Part shown: positions 1 through 8,417 of the stretch, in pieces
Numbering within the stretch: the stretch's first letter is position 1
Layout of the letters: each line of letters opens with the position of its first letter
Assembly: GCF_016583745.1 (NCBI RefSeq)
Contig: NZ_NRRQ01000023.1
Coordinates: 1-48,489 of the forward strand
From: Chromatium okenii
Lineage (GTDB): Bacteria > Pseudomonadota > Gammaproteobacteria > Chromatiales > Chromatiaceae
Reading direction: 5' to 3'
Length of the DNA stretch: 48,489 bases
Notes under the pieces: generated by a model
The model's input: only the letters and a program-made list of their open reading frames with translations
Databases searched by the model: none
What the model was told of the DNA's origin: nothing
Translations under genes and position numbers: made by a program

Positions 1-76
1 CGGCTTCACTATAAGTAAGATTAAGCTTTTCTTTTAGTTCTAATGCTCGACGACGAAAATCAATAGAATAAGTCAT
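1..76 (-). CDS. IS630-family transposase, N-terminal fragment (runs off the window)
   Basis: Reading the minus strand from the ATG at 76 gives MTYSIDFRRRALELKEKLNL and a few more residues before the window edge. An MTYS-DFR-(R/K) opening followed by a helix with Leu-Thr-(x)-(x)-Glu-Ala is typical of the N-terminal helix-turn-helix of IS630-type transposases, which binds the element's ends. The catalytic DDE part is not in the window, so it cannot be judged whether the transposase is intact. No shift in reading frame is seen in the visible part. Confidence 0.65.
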   Translation of the reverse strand, partial: MTYSIDFRRRALELKEKLNLTYSEA

Positions 77-121
77 GTGTTTTTACCACCTTAGTTTATA
101 ACTCATTTTATGTTGGATCGA
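1..121 (-). mobile_element. End of an IS630-type insertion sequence (partial)
   Basis: The window opens inside an insertion sequence. The only coding part is the first 25 codons of a transposase on the minus strand. The element probably ends near position 121, because from the TATAAAGGC at 122 onward the sequence reads as the conserved interior of an MmeI-like gene. IS630/Tc1-type elements insert at TA, and a TA sits at this junction. The other end and its inverted repeat lie outside the window, so the exact boundary is inferred. Confidence 0.6.
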
Positions 122-2782
122 CTATATAAAGGCAAACGCAAAAATTTGAATGAAGCATTTGTCCAACTTCATCGCTACGCTCCGGCGTTAGAAAATCCGC
201 CGCTGTTGATTGTTTCTGATATGGAGCGCATTATTATTCACACCGCATTTAATGGCACGGTGCCTAAAGTGCATTCGCTGACGTTGGAAGATTTGCGCAA
301 TCCCGATAAATTGCAATTATTAAAATGGACATTTTCTAAACCGGAGCGGTTGCGCCCAACGCTCACCACTGCAACATTAACAGAAAACGCGGCGCGACAA
401 TTCGGTGAATTGGCGCAAACCTTGCGCGAACGTGGTCACAATACTCAACAAATTGCGCATTTTTGCCAGCAAATTCTATTTTGTTTTTTCGCTGAAGATA
501 TTGGTTTGTTACCTAATCACTCGTTTAGTCAGCTATTGGAAATTGGGCAGAAGCGTTTGGAGAATTTGCTGCCAATGCTCACCAATTTATTTAATACGAT
601 GGCAATTGGCGGGTTCTTTGGTACTGAAGAAATTGATTGGTTTAATGGCGGATTGTTTGATGCAGTAACACCACTGCCATTAACCCGCGATGATGTGCGG
701 ATGTTGCGAGAATTGGCGCGGTTGAATTGGTCAGCCATTGAGCCGAGTATTTTCGGCACCTTATTCGAGCGCGGACTTGATCCCAATCAACGTGAACAAC
801 TCGGTGCGCATTACACCGACCCAGAATCCATTATGCGGTTGGTCAATCCGGTGGTGCTTGATCCATTACGAGAATATTGGCATCTTCAAAAGATTGAAAT
901 CACAGCGTTAATGAAAAAAGCAGATACAGCAAAATCAGCAAGCGCCCGCACCAAGGCAATGAAACCTGCACAAGCATTGCTATCAACGGTATTTGAACGG
1001 TTGCAAAATTTTCGCGTCCTTGATCCGGCTTGCGGTTCGGGAAACTTTTTATTATTGGCATTGCGCGGATTGAAAGATTTGGAACACGAGGTGATTTTAG
1101 ACTCTGAGCGTTTGGGATTGCCGCGCAGCTTTATATCGGTCGGGCCGGAAAACGTGCTGGGCATTGAATTGAATCCCTATGCTGCTGAATTAGCACGGGT
1201 GACGGTGTGGATTGGCGAAATTCAATGGATGCTGAATCACGGTTTTTCATTGGCAAAAAATCCAATTCTGAAAACCATCAATATCATTGACCAACGTGAT
1301 GCAGTGGTGAATGCAGATGGCTCGGAACCGAATTGGCCAGACGCTGATGTCATTGTCGGCAATCCGCCATTTTTAGGTGGTAGTAAAAAGCGCGGCGTAT
1401 TGGGTGATGATTATTTTTCAACATTGGGAACTATTTATGCTGGGCGCATTCCCGCAGGTGCAGATTTGGTGACATATTGGTTTGAAAAGGCGCGAACACA
1501 GATTGAAACGGGAAAAGCCAACGCTGCCGGTTTAGTGTCAACGAATTCAATTCGCGGTGGTGCAAATCGTCAAGTATTGGAACGCATTTGTAAAACGACG
1601 ACCATTTTTAATGCGTGGTCAGATGAGCCTTGGATTAACAGCGGCGCTGCGGTGCGCGTCAGTTTGATTTGTTTTGGGAATACAGAAGTAATGCCAGTAT
1701 TGAATGGTGAAAAAGTTGCAGCAATTTATGCGGATTTGACGGCTGGCACAATTGAAGCCACTTCGGATTTAACAGACGCCAACACGTTAACTGAAAATGC
1801 TGGCGTTGCTTTTCAAGGATCGCAAAAAATTGGCGCTTTTGATATTGCAGGTGAATTAGCACGGGACTGGTTACTATTGCCAAATCCGCACAATAAACCT
1901 AATAGCGACGTATTAAAACCAAGCTGGAATGGATTAGATGTAACGCGCCGCCAGCGTGATGGTTGGATTATTGATTTTAATGTGAAAATGCCAGAAATAG
2001 ATGCGGCTTTTTATGAAGCGCCATTTGATTATGTCGTAACAAATGTTAAAGCAGAACGTATTAAAAACCCGCGATTAGTGAGAGCAAAATACTGGTGGCG
2101 TCACGGTGATCCGCAACCCGCAATGCGCACTGCATTGAAAGAGTTACCGCGCTACATTGCGACGCCGCATGTTTCTAAACATCGCATTTTTGTTTGGATG
2201 CACCAATCTATTTTGCCGGATAAAATGCTGATTGTCATTACCCGCGCTGATGACACCACTTTTGGTGTTTTGCATTCACGTTTCCATGAAATATGGGCGT
2301 TACGAATGGGCACCAGTTTAGGCGCTACGCCGCGCTATACGCCGACCACAACATTTGAAACCTTTCCATTTCCAACTGGATTAACGCCAGCGGATACTGG
2401 CAGTGGAATTGAAACATTAGACAGCGGTGCAGTTATTCCAACGGTTGCAACTGCATACCGAAATCATGCAGTCGCTATTGCTGAAGCAGCATTGCAACTC
2501 AATCAATTGCGTGAGAATTGGTTAAATCCGCCAGAATGGATTGAGCGAGTGCCGGAAGTGGTGGCGGGTTATCCTGATCGGATCATTGCCAAACCAACTT
2601 ACGCGGTGCTATTAAAACAGCGCACCCTGACCAATTTGTATAACAAAAATCCGGCGTGGCTGGTGAATGCGCATGTCAAATTAGATCAAGCAGTTGCCGC
2701 AGCTTATGGCTGGTCAAACGAGTTGAGCGAAACCGAAGTTTTACAGCAGTTATTGGCATGCAATAAAGCGCGGAGCAGTTAA
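110..2782 (+). CDS. MmeI-like type IIG/IIL restriction-modification enzyme, truncated at the nuclease domain
   Basis: This 890-residue protein is a class I SAM-dependent adenine-N6 DNA methyltransferase of the MmeI-like family, in which nuclease, methyltransferase and target-recognition regions are normally one chain. The SAM motif DPACGSGNFLL is near residue 304 and the catalytic NPPF near residue 418. The target-recognition and C-terminal part contains the GATPRYTP...FETFPFP segment usual in these enzymes. The N-terminus begins MLDRLYKGKRKNLNEAF. In relatives I would expect a (D/E)-x-K nuclease motif exactly here, as in E-Y-K-G-K, preceded by about 50-80 residues. Those residues and the Glu are missing, replaced by the end of an IS630 element that also supplies the ATG. 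It may be a methyltransferase without cleavage activity, or an unexpressed remnant. It converges with cbbO. Confidence 0.85.
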   Translation: MLDRLYKGKRKNLNEAFVQLHRYAPALENPPLLIVSDMERIIIHTAFNGTVPKVHSLTLEDLRNPDKLQLLKWTFSKPERLRPTLTTATLTENAARQFGELAQTLRERGHNTQQIAHFCQQILFCFFAEDIGLLPNHSFSQLLEIGQKRLENLLPMLTNLFNTMAIGGFFGTEEIDWFNGGLFDAVTPLPLTRDDVRMLRELARLNWSAIEPSIFGTLFERGLDPNQREQLGAHYTDPESIMRLVNPVVLDPLREYWHLQKIEITALMKKADTAKSASARTKAMKPAQALLSTVFERLQNFRVLDPACGSGNFLLLALRGLKDLEHEVILDSERLGLPRSFISVGPENVLGIELNPYAAELARVTVWIGEIQWMLNHGFSLAKNPILKTINIIDQRDAVVNADGSEPNWPDADVIVGNPPFLGGSKKRGVLGDDYFSTLGTIYAGRIPAGADLVTYWFEKARTQIETGKANAAGLVSTNSIRGGANRQVLERICKTTTIFNAWSDEPWINSGAAVRVSLICFGNTEVMPVLNGEKVAAIYADLTAGTIEATSDLTDANTLTENAGVAFQGSQKIGAFDIAGELARDWLLLPNPHNKPNSDVLKPSWNGLDVTRRQRDGWIIDFNVKMPEIDAAFYEAPFDYVVTNVKAERIKNPRLVRAKYWWRHGDPQPAMRTALKELPRYIATPHVSKHRIFVWMHQSILPDKMLIVITRADDTTFGVLHSRFHEIWALRMGTSLGATPRYTPTTTFETFPFPTGLTPADTGSGIETLDSGAVIPTVATAYRNHAVAIAEAALQLNQLRENWLNPPEWIERVPEVVAGYPDRIIAKPTYAVLLKQRTLTNLYNKNPAWLVNAHVKLDQAVAAAYGWSNELSETEVLQQLLACNKARSS

Positions 2783-2831
2783 ACAATTTTGGGGCGTGTG
2801 CGTAAAATCATTTAACTGCTGGGTGCGTGGT

Positions 2832-5096
2832 TTATTTCGTCAACGCCATAAATAAACGCGGCAATTTTTCTGGCAACCGCTCCACGCGATCAATCACCGT
2901 AAAGCGATTACCAAAGCAATCGCGCACATATTCATCCGCATGAGCATCAAGGTTAATGCAATAGGTATAAATGCCCTGTTGATCCAATTCCTGCACCGCT
3001 TGATGGGTGTCTTCAATCAACAAGCGTTCATCGGTGACATCAATATCATGCGGCTGTCCATCGGTGAGAATTAACAGCAATTTCTTTTCCGCTTTACGCG
3101 CACTTAAATAATGCGCTGCATGACGCAATGCCGCACCCATGCGCGTTGAATAACCCGCTTCTAATGCCGCCAATCGCCCTTTGACTTGATCGTCCCATCG
3201 TTCACTATAGCCTTTAATGTGTTGATAACGCACTTCGTGGCGCGTATTGGATGAAAAACCGGCAATGGCGAATTCATCGCCCAGATGGTCAATTGCCCAA
3301 CCCAGCAACGCCACTGCTTCCTGACTCAATTCCAAAATGCTCTGCGTACAACCGTCGGGAATCTGGTTAATGGATTGCGACAAATCCAATAATAGCATCA
3401 CCGCAATATCGCGCCCATCGTGACGATGACTCATATTAATACGCGGATCGGGCGTTGCGCCGCCGCGATAATCAATTAACGAACGAATTGCGACATCTAA
3501 ATCTAATTCGCTACCTTCTTCTTGATAACGCAGCCGAACGTATTGCTGCGGTTTCAGCAAATCGAGAATTTGTTTTAAGCGTTTGGCTAATTGCCGATGT
3601 TTATCAAGCAGCGCATCAATCAATGCCGGATCGCCGCTAGGATGCAACCCTTCATACAAACTGACCCAATCGGGGCGATAAGTCTTTGATTGATAATCCC
3701 ATTCTGGATAATGACGCGGCGGCAAAGTCTCAATGTCATCTGCCCGCTGCGGCTGGCGTTCGGCGAACGTTTCCTCTTCATCACCCTCTTCGATGTAGCG
3801 CCACAGATGCCGATTGTCGTCGCGGTAATCGACGTGGGTGTCAGTGAAATAGACGTTAGAAGACAAATCCTGCTGGCGACGGGTGCGGGCGATGTAAGAA
3901 ATGGCGAGATTGGCGATTTCGGCGGTGCTGGAGGTTGTGCCGTCGGTCAACGCCGCGTTAAATCGTGCAACAAAATCAAGCAGTTCCGTCTGTTCGTAAC
4001 CGTGATTGGGATCAAGCGCAGCGCGAGAAAACATCGCCAGCCGATGCCGAATACACGACTCCTGCGCCGAGTCGCAATCGTCGGCGGCGGGATGCGGATG
4101 CAGCGCCAACAGGATGCGGCGCAAGCCAGGATATTCGCGCAGCGCCAGCGTATCGACGCGGCAATCCTCGAAGGTTTCAACCGCAACCCGTTGAAAAGGG
4201 CTTAAATTATCCGCGACCTGCGGCGTGCTCCAGCGCCAATGCGCAGCGATATGCGCGAGCACGGCGCGATACCGATCAATGCCGCTGACGCCAGCGCGGT
4301 CGTCATAACAATCGGGAACGCGCACGCCAAGCGCATCGAAATACGGAAGCGGTTTGCGCAATTCGTCAAATGCCTCGGAATAGGGCACAAGCATTTGATG
4401 TTCTTGCCATAAAGCGCGGAGATATAAATCAAGCTGGCGCTCGTGATCGACAAATAAAGTGCCATGCCGTTCGCGTTGTAATACGGCGCGACTATCAGCG
4501 GCTTGCAAACTAAAATACTCGCGCTGGCGTTCGGGATGATCGCCGTAATGACGCAGCCCGTAATCAATCCAATTGCGCAAGCCGTGACAGGTTAATTGGC
4601 GCAATAAATATGGAATTTGTTCCAATAAATTCGGCAAGCTGGGGCTGGGAATAGTGGTATGAAAACCATGAATAGAGCCGGTCGTGCGCTCCATAAAATC
4701 TAAAATAATGTCGATATAACGCCCGAATAAATCGGTACACGGCAAGCGCCGCGACACTTCGGCAATGCTTTGTAAAAATGGCAGAATTGCTTTGCCATTT
4801 GGACTGCGCGACATTTTCCACACTGCATCTGAAACTAATGCCAGCGTTTCCTCGCCCAATTCGGCGGCGACTTGCGGCATCTTTTCTAAATACACCAGCA
4901 CTGGCTCAAAGCCGCGTCCAATGCCGCAAATGATTGAAGCACCGTGTAAATAATCGTGAATTCCCGTGGCACTTAACAGCAATTGCGCTGCTGCCATGCA
5001 ATCGGGAAATACTTGATCGAGTTGTGGAAAATTGCAGCGCAATTGCTGGCGATACGGTTGGAGTTCGGCAGCAGCGAGCGGGAGGAGTGCGGACAT
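2832..5096 (-). CDS. cbbO: RuBisCO activase component CbbO (NorD-like, VWA domain)
   Basis: The 754-residue protein belongs to the CbbO/NorD family. CbbO works with the AAA+ ATPase CbbQ to remove inhibitory sugar phosphates from RuBisCO. The C-terminal third is a von Willebrand factor A domain: the metal-binding DxSxS motif (DLSQS) starts near residue 570 and is followed by LILTDGQPHD. In studied systems this domain docks the activase onto RuBisCO through a surface acidic residue. The long helical N-terminal region is typical of the family. cbbO lies third in a minus-strand cbbM-cbbQ-cbbO series, but is separated from cbbQ by a toxin-antitoxin pair. NorD of denitrifiers is the alternative name; the neighbouring cbbM and cbbQ make CbbO much more likely. 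Confidence 0.93.
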   Translation of the reverse strand: MSALLPLAAAELQPYRQQLRCNFPQLDQVFPDCMAAAQLLLSATGIHDYLHGASIICGIGRGFEPVLVYLEKMPQVAAELGEETLALVSDAVWKMSRSPNGKAILPFLQSIAEVSRRLPCTDLFGRYIDIILDFMERTTGSIHGFHTTIPSPSLPNLLEQIPYLLRQLTCHGLRNWIDYGLRHYGDHPERQREYFSLQAADSRAVLQRERHGTLFVDHERQLDLYLRALWQEHQMLVPYSEAFDELRKPLPYFDALGVRVPDCYDDRAGVSGIDRYRAVLAHIAAHWRWSTPQVADNLSPFQRVAVETFEDCRVDTLALREYPGLRRILLALHPHPAADDCDSAQESCIRHRLAMFSRAALDPNHGYEQTELLDFVARFNAALTDGTTSSTAEIANLAISYIARTRRQQDLSSNVYFTDTHVDYRDDNRHLWRYIEEGDEEETFAERQPQRADDIETLPPRHYPEWDYQSKTYRPDWVSLYEGLHPSGDPALIDALLDKHRQLAKRLKQILDLLKPQQYVRLRYQEEGSELDLDVAIRSLIDYRGGATPDPRINMSHRHDGRDIAVMLLLDLSQSINQIPDGCTQSILELSQEAVALLGWAIDHLGDEFAIAGFSSNTRHEVRYQHIKGYSERWDDQVKGRLAALEAGYSTRMGAALRHAAHYLSARKAEKKLLLILTDGQPHDIDVTDERLLIEDTHQAVQELDQQGIYTYCINLDAHADEYVRDCFGNRFTVIDRVERLPEKLPRLFMALTK

Positions 5097-5182
5097 TAGA
5101 AACTCCTAAAAAGTGGTTAGATGGATGCAGTATTAGCTGGCGTTTTGGTTAAATCATTATGTATTGAGCTGATATTCGTTGT

Positions 5183-5212
5183 AGCGGGTTTTGTTGCAAA
5201 AAACCAAACGCT
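5183..5212 (-). terminator. Weak hairpin after the brnA stop codon
   Basis: GGTTTT at 5187-5192 pairs with AAAACC at 5200-5205, with AGCG/CGCT just outside and a small bulge. It sits at the 3' end of brnA, ahead of cbbO. There is no proper U-run, so it is at best a weak terminator or an RNA-processing structure. Confidence 0.25.
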
Positions 5213-5441
5213 ATCTACTGGTTAGACGTGTTGAGTTTTCGGCTATTTCCAGTAAATAACGAAGAGCCTTATTGACTGCTTCATCGTTTGGAAATGCTCG
5301 TGCAATATCCGGTTCAAGAAGAACGACATTAGATTCTTCTGTAATTCGATCCGCATATTTACCGCGCACAAGTTCACCAAAATCAGACCTTTTATATTCA
5401 GACCGCAACTCATCTGTCGTTTCTACTTTAACTTTCTTCAT
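5211..5441 (-). CDS. BrnA-like antitoxin of a BrnT/BrnA module
   Basis: This 76-residue protein starts MKKVKVETTDELRSEYKRSD, a pattern found in the small proteins encoded just after BrnT toxins. Such antitoxins bind the toxin and repress their own promoter. The protein ends with a short helical segment (FPNDEAVNKALRYLLEIA) that resembles the BrnA ribbon-helix-helix region. I chose the ATG at 5441 because a GAGAGG ribosome-binding site lies 7 bases upstream; an ATG at 5456 is in frame but less well placed. The gene overlaps the end of brnT by 14 bases, which suggests coupled translation. The assignment rests on size, sequence pattern and position. Confidence 0.8.
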   Translation of the reverse strand: MKKVKVETTDELRSEYKRSDFGELVRGKYADRITEESNVVLLEPDIARAFPNDEAVNKALRYLLEIAENSTRLTSR

Positions 5442-5700
5442 AGATTTGCCTCTCAATGTTGGTGGCTATTCGTGCAGATATAATGCGAATTATATTTCCT
5501 CGATCTGTATGTGACACTGTAAGCAAGCGACCTCTGGAAGAAAATCCAAAGGTTATAAAACGATCCTCGTCTTCCGAATGGTCAGGATCATGGCCGGTCA
5601 TTGAAAGTCGATCACGCAATGCACTAGATGCTTCCTCAAAGCTAACACCATGTTTGCGCTGATTTGCTCTCGCTTTTTTTGGATCCCACTCGAAGCTCAT
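5428..5700 (-). CDS. brnT: BrnT-family toxin (ribonuclease)
   Basis: The 90-residue protein opens MSFEWDPKKARANQRKHGVS and ends with RGRLLTVSHTDRGNIIRIIS followed by an Arg/Glu-rich helix. This is the recognisable BrnT signature (F-x-W-D-x-x-K...N-x-x-K-H-x-V-x-F-x-x-A, later IRIISAR). BrnT folds like RelE-type RNases and blocks growth by cutting RNA until bound by BrnA. Here it precedes its antitoxin, the usual order for this family. The pair lies between cbbQ and cbbO on the same strand. It therefore may be co-transcribed with the carbon-fixation operon or driven from its own promoter in the AT-rich 200 bases upstream. Confidence 0.9.
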   Translation of the reverse strand: MSFEWDPKKARANQRKHGVSFEEASSALRDRLSMTGHDPDHSEDEDRFITFGFSSRGRLLTVSHTDRGNIIRIISARIATNIERQIYEES

Positions 5701-5852
5701 AACTTAACCAAATTTTATTTTTATATGACTAACCGTAACGACCAAAACGACTAAACTCAACGTTTGCATCAGACGTTCCACATAAAATTAAAGCGAGAAC
5801 TTTATTCACTTTCCCCATACTTTTTTATCTCAAATTGTTTTGCTGGAATGCA

Positions 5853-5892
5853 GTGGCAGTTGTCAATACAACATTTTCTGACAACTGCCCAC
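5853..5892. repeat. Inverted repeat with GTTGTCA/TGACAAC arms in the cbbQ-brnT gap
   Basis: GGCAGTTGTCA at 5855-5865 is matched by TGACAACTGCC at 5879-5889, with a 13-base loop. Pairing extends outward to AGTG/CACT with one bulged base. It lies just after the cbbQ stop. There is no U-run, so it looks more like a small repeat element or mRNA 3'-end stabiliser than a terminator. The same TGACAAC word recurs between rpoZ and spoT. The 200 bases from 5701 to 5906 hold no gene that I can see. Confidence 0.55.
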
Positions 5893-5906
5893 TATTTTCC
5901 GCCGCC

Positions 5907-6716
5907 TTATCCAAACACAGCATCAATTGCATGATGCAGCGTCGCACGAATATCATCATCATCAGTAATTGGATCAACCAACGCCATGCGGCAGGCTTCA
6001 GTTGGTGCAATTCCAGCCTCTATTAAATTCGCCGCATACACCAGCAGCCGCGTCGAAATTCCTTCATCTAATCCATGCCCTTTCAAATTGCGCGCAGCAA
6101 GCGCAATCTTCACTAAACCCGTCGCCAATTCCGTACCAATTCCGGTTTCAGTGGCGACAATCTGCGCTTCCAATTCGGCTGGTGGATAATCAAATACCAA
6201 GGCGGAAAAGCGTTGTTTTGTCGATTGCTTCAAATCTTTCATCAGCGATTGATAGCCCGGGTTATACGAAATCACGAGCTGAAAATCAGAATGCGCAGTC
6301 ACCACTTCGCCTTTTTTATCCAAGGGTAAATTGCGGCGATGATCGGTCAACGGATGAATCACGACGGTTGTATCTTGTCGCGCCTCAACTATTTCATCCA
6401 GATAACAAATTGCGCCAATCCGCGCCGCAATCGTTAATGGTCCATCCAGCCAGCGCGTTCCCGTCGCATCCAATAGATAACGCCCGACTAAATCAGAAGC
6501 GGTCATATCTTCATTACACGCGACCGTGACCAGCGGTTTGCCCAACCGCCACGCCATGTATTCAATAAAGCGCGATTTGCCGCAGCCAGTTGGCCCTTTC
6601 ACCATGACAGGTAAACGGCGTTGATACGCAGCTTCATAGAGCGCGATTTCATTGCCTTGCGGTTGATAAAACGGTTCCTGTTTGACTTGGTATTGCGCGA
6701 TGTCAGTATTCATCAT
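5907..6716 (-). CDS. cbbQ: RuBisCO activase ATPase CbbQ (MoxR-type AAA+)
   Basis: The 269-residue protein is an AAA+ ATPase of the MoxR/CbbQ group. The Walker A motif GPTGCGKS is at residues 41-48, and a Walker B-like ICYLDEIVEA follows the DLVGRYLLDATGTRW stretch that is typical of CbbQ/NorQ. CbbQ hexamers bind one CbbO and use ATP to remodel inhibited RuBisCO. The gene follows cbbM by about 110 bases, with an intrinsic terminator-like hairpin between them. The start has two adjacent Met codons, and either could be used. NorQ is the alternative family name; the cbbM neighbour decides in favour of CbbQ. Confidence 0.93.
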   Translation of the reverse strand: MMNTDIAQYQVKQEPFYQPQGNEIALYEAAYQRRLPVMVKGPTGCGKSRFIEYMAWRLGKPLVTVACNEDMTASDLVGRYLLDATGTRWLDGPLTIAARIGAICYLDEIVEARQDTTVVIHPLTDHRRNLPLDKKGEVVTAHSDFQLVISYNPGYQSLMKDLKQSTKQRFSALVFDYPPAELEAQIVATETGIGTELATGLVKIALAARNLKGHGLDEGISTRLLVYAANLIEAGIAPTEACRMALVDPITDDDDIRATLHHAIDAVFG

Positions 6717-6774
6717 GGCAGCTCAGAATTAAAAAATGAGGAGTGAAGAGAGAGTTGGGTGAATGTTGCCCAAT

Positions 6775-6804
6775 AAAAAGCCCCCGTAAAACGGAGGCTT
6801 TTTG
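6775..6804 (-). terminator. Intrinsic terminator/attenuator between cbbM and cbbQ
   Basis: On the minus strand a GC-rich stem (GCCTCCG against CGGGGGC, one G-U pair) with a TTTTA loop is followed by a run of T. It lies 20 bases after the cbbM stop. Because cbbQ and cbbO follow on the same strand, it probably lets only part of the transcription continue, giving much more RuBisCO than activase. Confidence 0.8.
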
Positions 6805-6823
6805 AATCAATTAACGCACAGGC

Positions 6824-8218
6824 TTATTTGTGTTCAGCCGCTGCGCCGAGCTTGTCGCGCCAGCCCGGGAACAGCTTGTCGGCATCGTGCGGGAACGAGG
6901 TGAAGGCGCGAGCGAATTCTTTATGTTCCTTCGCAAATTCAATCGGATCCGCGCCAGCTTTCCAGCATTCATACGACTGCCGCAGCGAAATTGCGCCCGC
7001 TGCCGGGGAGTCGATGTGACCGTAAGCGCCGCCGCCAGCGGTGTTGATGACGTTGCCGTGACCCAGATTCTCGAAGAAACCGGGCAACCGCAGCGCATTC
7101 ATGCCGCCAGAAATAATCGGCGTGGTGGGCTTCATGCCGTGCCATTTTTGGAAATAAACCGGCCCTTGGCATTCATCGCGCTCAATCATATACGCGATGA
7201 TTTTGTCATCCGCGCCGCCTTCCATTTTGCCGTAGCCCATCGTGCCAACGTGAATACCGGACGCGCCTTGCAGACGGGAAATCTTCGCCAATACAAATGC
7301 GGTATAGCCGCGCTTGGAAGATGGCGAAGTAATCATGCCGTGACCAGCGCGGTGATAATGCAGGTATTGACCCGGATATTGACGGCGAGCGGTGGTAATC
7401 ATGCCGGGGCCGCCGACAAAGCCATCGACTAAAAACGCGACCTTGTCTGCATCGGGACCAAAGGTTTCCAGAATGAAATCGGCGCGAGCGCACATTTCAT
7501 AATGGTCATCGGCGGTGATATTGGCGGAGAACAGCTTGGCTTCACCAGTTTCGTCTTGCGCACGCTTGAGCGCGTCATACACCAACGGAATGACTTTTTT
7601 GGACGGGCAGAAGGTTTGATTGCCCTGCGGTTCGTCATTCTTGATGAAATCGCCGCCGAGCCAGAATTGATATGCCGCTGCCGCAAATGGCTCAGGACGC
7701 AGACCAAGTTTTGGCTTGATGATGGTGCCGGCGATGTAGCCGCCATTGACCACCGGACGACCAAGAATGCGCCACAGATCGGAGATGTCTTTTGCGGGGC
7801 CGTCGAATAATTGAATGGCGCGATCAGGGACATAAAAGTCAATCATCTGCCCGTGTTCGATGTCGCCCATGCCCTGATTGTTGCCGATGCACAGGGTCAG
7901 GAAGGACACGATCATCATGCGCCCGTCGGTTATATTGCGGTCGAAGAGATCGAGCGGATAAGCGATGCGCATATCCTCGGTCGCTTCGTCGATGTAATAA
8001 ACCAGAGCATCGACGCCCTTGGTGAAATCGTCAGTGGTGCAAACTTCGACGTTGGTACCGGTCGAGGATTCGGCTGCAAAATGGGTGGCAGCCTCCAAGT
8101 AGCCATAGCCCGACTTCGGCTTCATTTTATATGCGACGAGGATATGGTTGCCGCCCGCAATCAGATCGGCTTCTTTCAGGCTCAAGTCGGAGTAACGTGC
8201 TGACTGGTCAAGTGCCAT
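6824..8218 (-). CDS. cbbM: Form II ribulose-1,5-bisphosphate carboxylase/oxygenase (CbbM)
   Basis: The 464-residue protein is a form II RuBisCO, the CO2-fixing enzyme of the Calvin cycle that works as a dimer or higher oligomer without small subunits. The start [20 protein letters not shown] matches the family N-terminus, so I place it at 8218 rather than at an in-frame ATG 12 codons upstream. An AGAGAC ribosome-binding site lies close before it. The active-site loop [11 protein letters not shown] has its Lys near residue 168. The carbamylated Lys is in [11 protein letters not shown] near residue 193, and SGGMN is present downstream. Form II enzymes suit low O2 and high CO2. No CbbR regulator gene is adjacent. 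Confidence 0.98.
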   Translation of the reverse strand: MALDQSARYSDLSLKEADLIAGGNHILVAYKMKPKSGYGYLEAATHFAAESSTGTNVEVCTTDDFTKGVDALVYYIDEATEDMRIAYPLDLFDRNITDGRMMIVSFLTLCIGNNQGMGDIEHGQMIDFYVPDRAIQLFDGPAKDISDLWRILGRPVVNGGYIAGTIIKPKLGLRPEPFAAAAYQFWLGGDFIKNDEPQGNQTFCPSKKVIPLVYDALKRAQDETGEAKLFSANITADDHYEMCARADFILETFGPDADKVAFLVDGFVGGPGMITTARRQYPGQYLHYHRAGHGMITSPSSKRGYTAFVLAKISRLQGASGIHVGTMGYGKMEGGADDKIIAYMIERDECQGPVYFQKWHGMKPTTPIISGGMNALRLPGFFENLGHGNVINTAGGGAYGHIDSPAAGAISLRQSYECWKAGADPIEFAKEHKEFARAFTSFPHDADKLFPGWRDKLGAAAEHK

Positions 8219-8417
8219 ATTAAAGTCTCTGTTATCTGTAGTGATGGGCGTCAACGCCCTAAAAAGAAGCGACTACCGGGACTCGGCAAGCGCAGATTGG
8301 TGGTTCCGCGTCCAATCTGGAGGTGATTATAGAGAAATTTTGGCGGGTATATGATGATTTTCTTAAACGCTGCGATGGCTGCGCACCATAAAAAAGCAGC
8401 CCCATTGATGGGATGAC
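8219..8417. promoter_or_regulatory. Divergent intergenic region between cbbM and the glycosyltransferase cluster
   Basis: These 199 bases must hold the cbbM promoter and 5' leader. A small hairpin, GGGCG (8246-8250) with CGCCC (8255-8259), lies in the cbbM leader. The region also contains AT-rich stretches around 8335-8370. I could not pick a convincing -35/-10 pair or a LysR-type (T-N11-A) operator by eye. Confidence 0.35.

Noticed and set aside
3690-4205. Open frame of 171 codons on the plus strand inside cbbO
   Set aside because: It is antisense to cbbO and the peptide is of low-quality composition without a family pattern.
6830-7432. Open frame of 200 codons on the plus strand inside cbbM
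   Set aside because: It is opposite a highly conserved RuBisCO gene; no start signal and no protein-like motif.
8219-8254. Longer cbbM start at 8254
   Set aside because: It would add 12 residues not found in form II RuBisCO; the start at 8218 has a ribosome-binding site and the family N-terminus.
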